DNA of 64,000 nt from NCBI GenBank assembly GCA_963728155.1, contig CAVSJF010000024.1, positions 47,650-111,649 on the forward strand, in the 5' to 3' direction. This document shows positions 63,995 through 64,000 of the stretch, in pieces; position 1 is the first letter of the stretch; every line of letters begins with the position of its first letter. The stretch comes from JACVRW01 sp963728155. Lineage in GTDB: Bacteria > Actinomycetota > Thermoleophilia > Solirubrobacterales > Thermoleophilaceae. The notes under the pieces are model-generated. The model was not told the DNA's origin and made no database searches. It worked only from the letters and a program-made list of their open reading frames with translations. The translations under genes were made by a program, and so were the position numbers.

Positions 63995-64000
63995 AAGCCG

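Overview
The window is very G+C-rich bacterial DNA with high-GC third codon positions, frequent GTG/TTG starts and many ATGA/GTGA gene overlaps. Actinobacterial gene orders are present: rplM-rpsI-glmM-glmS-acpS-nnr-alr, an infA/cspA pair, and a c-di-AMP riboswitch in front of a peptidoglycan hydrolase. Together these suggest an actinobacterium, most likely class Thermoleophilia (Solirubrobacterales-like). That placement is an inference from protein character, not a measured phylogeny. More than twenty single-base frame breaks interrupt otherwise well-conserved genes (galK, aldehyde dehydrogenase, corA, the HD nucleotidyltransferase, a histidine kinase and others). This looks much more like a draft assembly with indel errors in GC-rich runs than like mass pseudogenisation.

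Left part (1-14.6 kb): the end of an M74 murein endopeptidase, a broken-frame galactokinase next to a Na+/solute symporter, and a small cytochrome-oxidase-type membrane subunit with a 34-residue microprotein. Then comes a cytochrome oxidase operon: coxB, type-A2 coxA, a duplicated UspA-like protein, coxC, a 36-residue membrane microprotein and an inositol-phosphatase-family enzyme. After it lie an aldehyde dehydrogenase, a dihaem cytochrome c lipoprotein, a GT4 glycosyltransferase and small proteins.

Central part (14.6-33.7 kb): an ABC-F ATPase overlapping thymidine phosphorylase, facing a CNT nucleoside transporter (pyrimidine nucleoside salvage); an animal-type haem peroxidase; infA, cspA, HIT and corA; and one long minus-strand operon for ribosomal proteins and cell-envelope precursors (rplM, rpsI with a large acidic extension, glmM, glmS, acpS, nnr, a CBS protein, alr, a CCA/poly(A)-type HD nucleotidyltransferase).

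33.7-43.6 kb: a c-di-AMP (ydaO/yuaA) riboswitch controls a secreted M23 peptidase. It is followed by small enzymes and conserved unknowns (cupin, DUF2277, VOC, LLM oxidoreductase, DUF2237), a K+-channel-like protein with an odd filter, and an ArsR/AHSA1 pair with a palindromic operator on its start codon.

43.6-64 kb is accessory: three DHA2-type efflux pumps, a LacI regulator with a perfect palindromic operator, oxidoreductases, a NarL-type two-component system, membrane proteins, a lower-GC methyltransferase and gene fragments (alpha/beta hydrolase, SnoaL-like). It ends in a large secreted glycine-rich protein. That protein has two copies of a domain resembling the glycine-rich domain of ALK/LTK receptors, followed by Ig-like modules, and is closed by a strong hairpin at the right edge. 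No tRNA, rRNA, CRISPR array or intact insertion sequence was seen.
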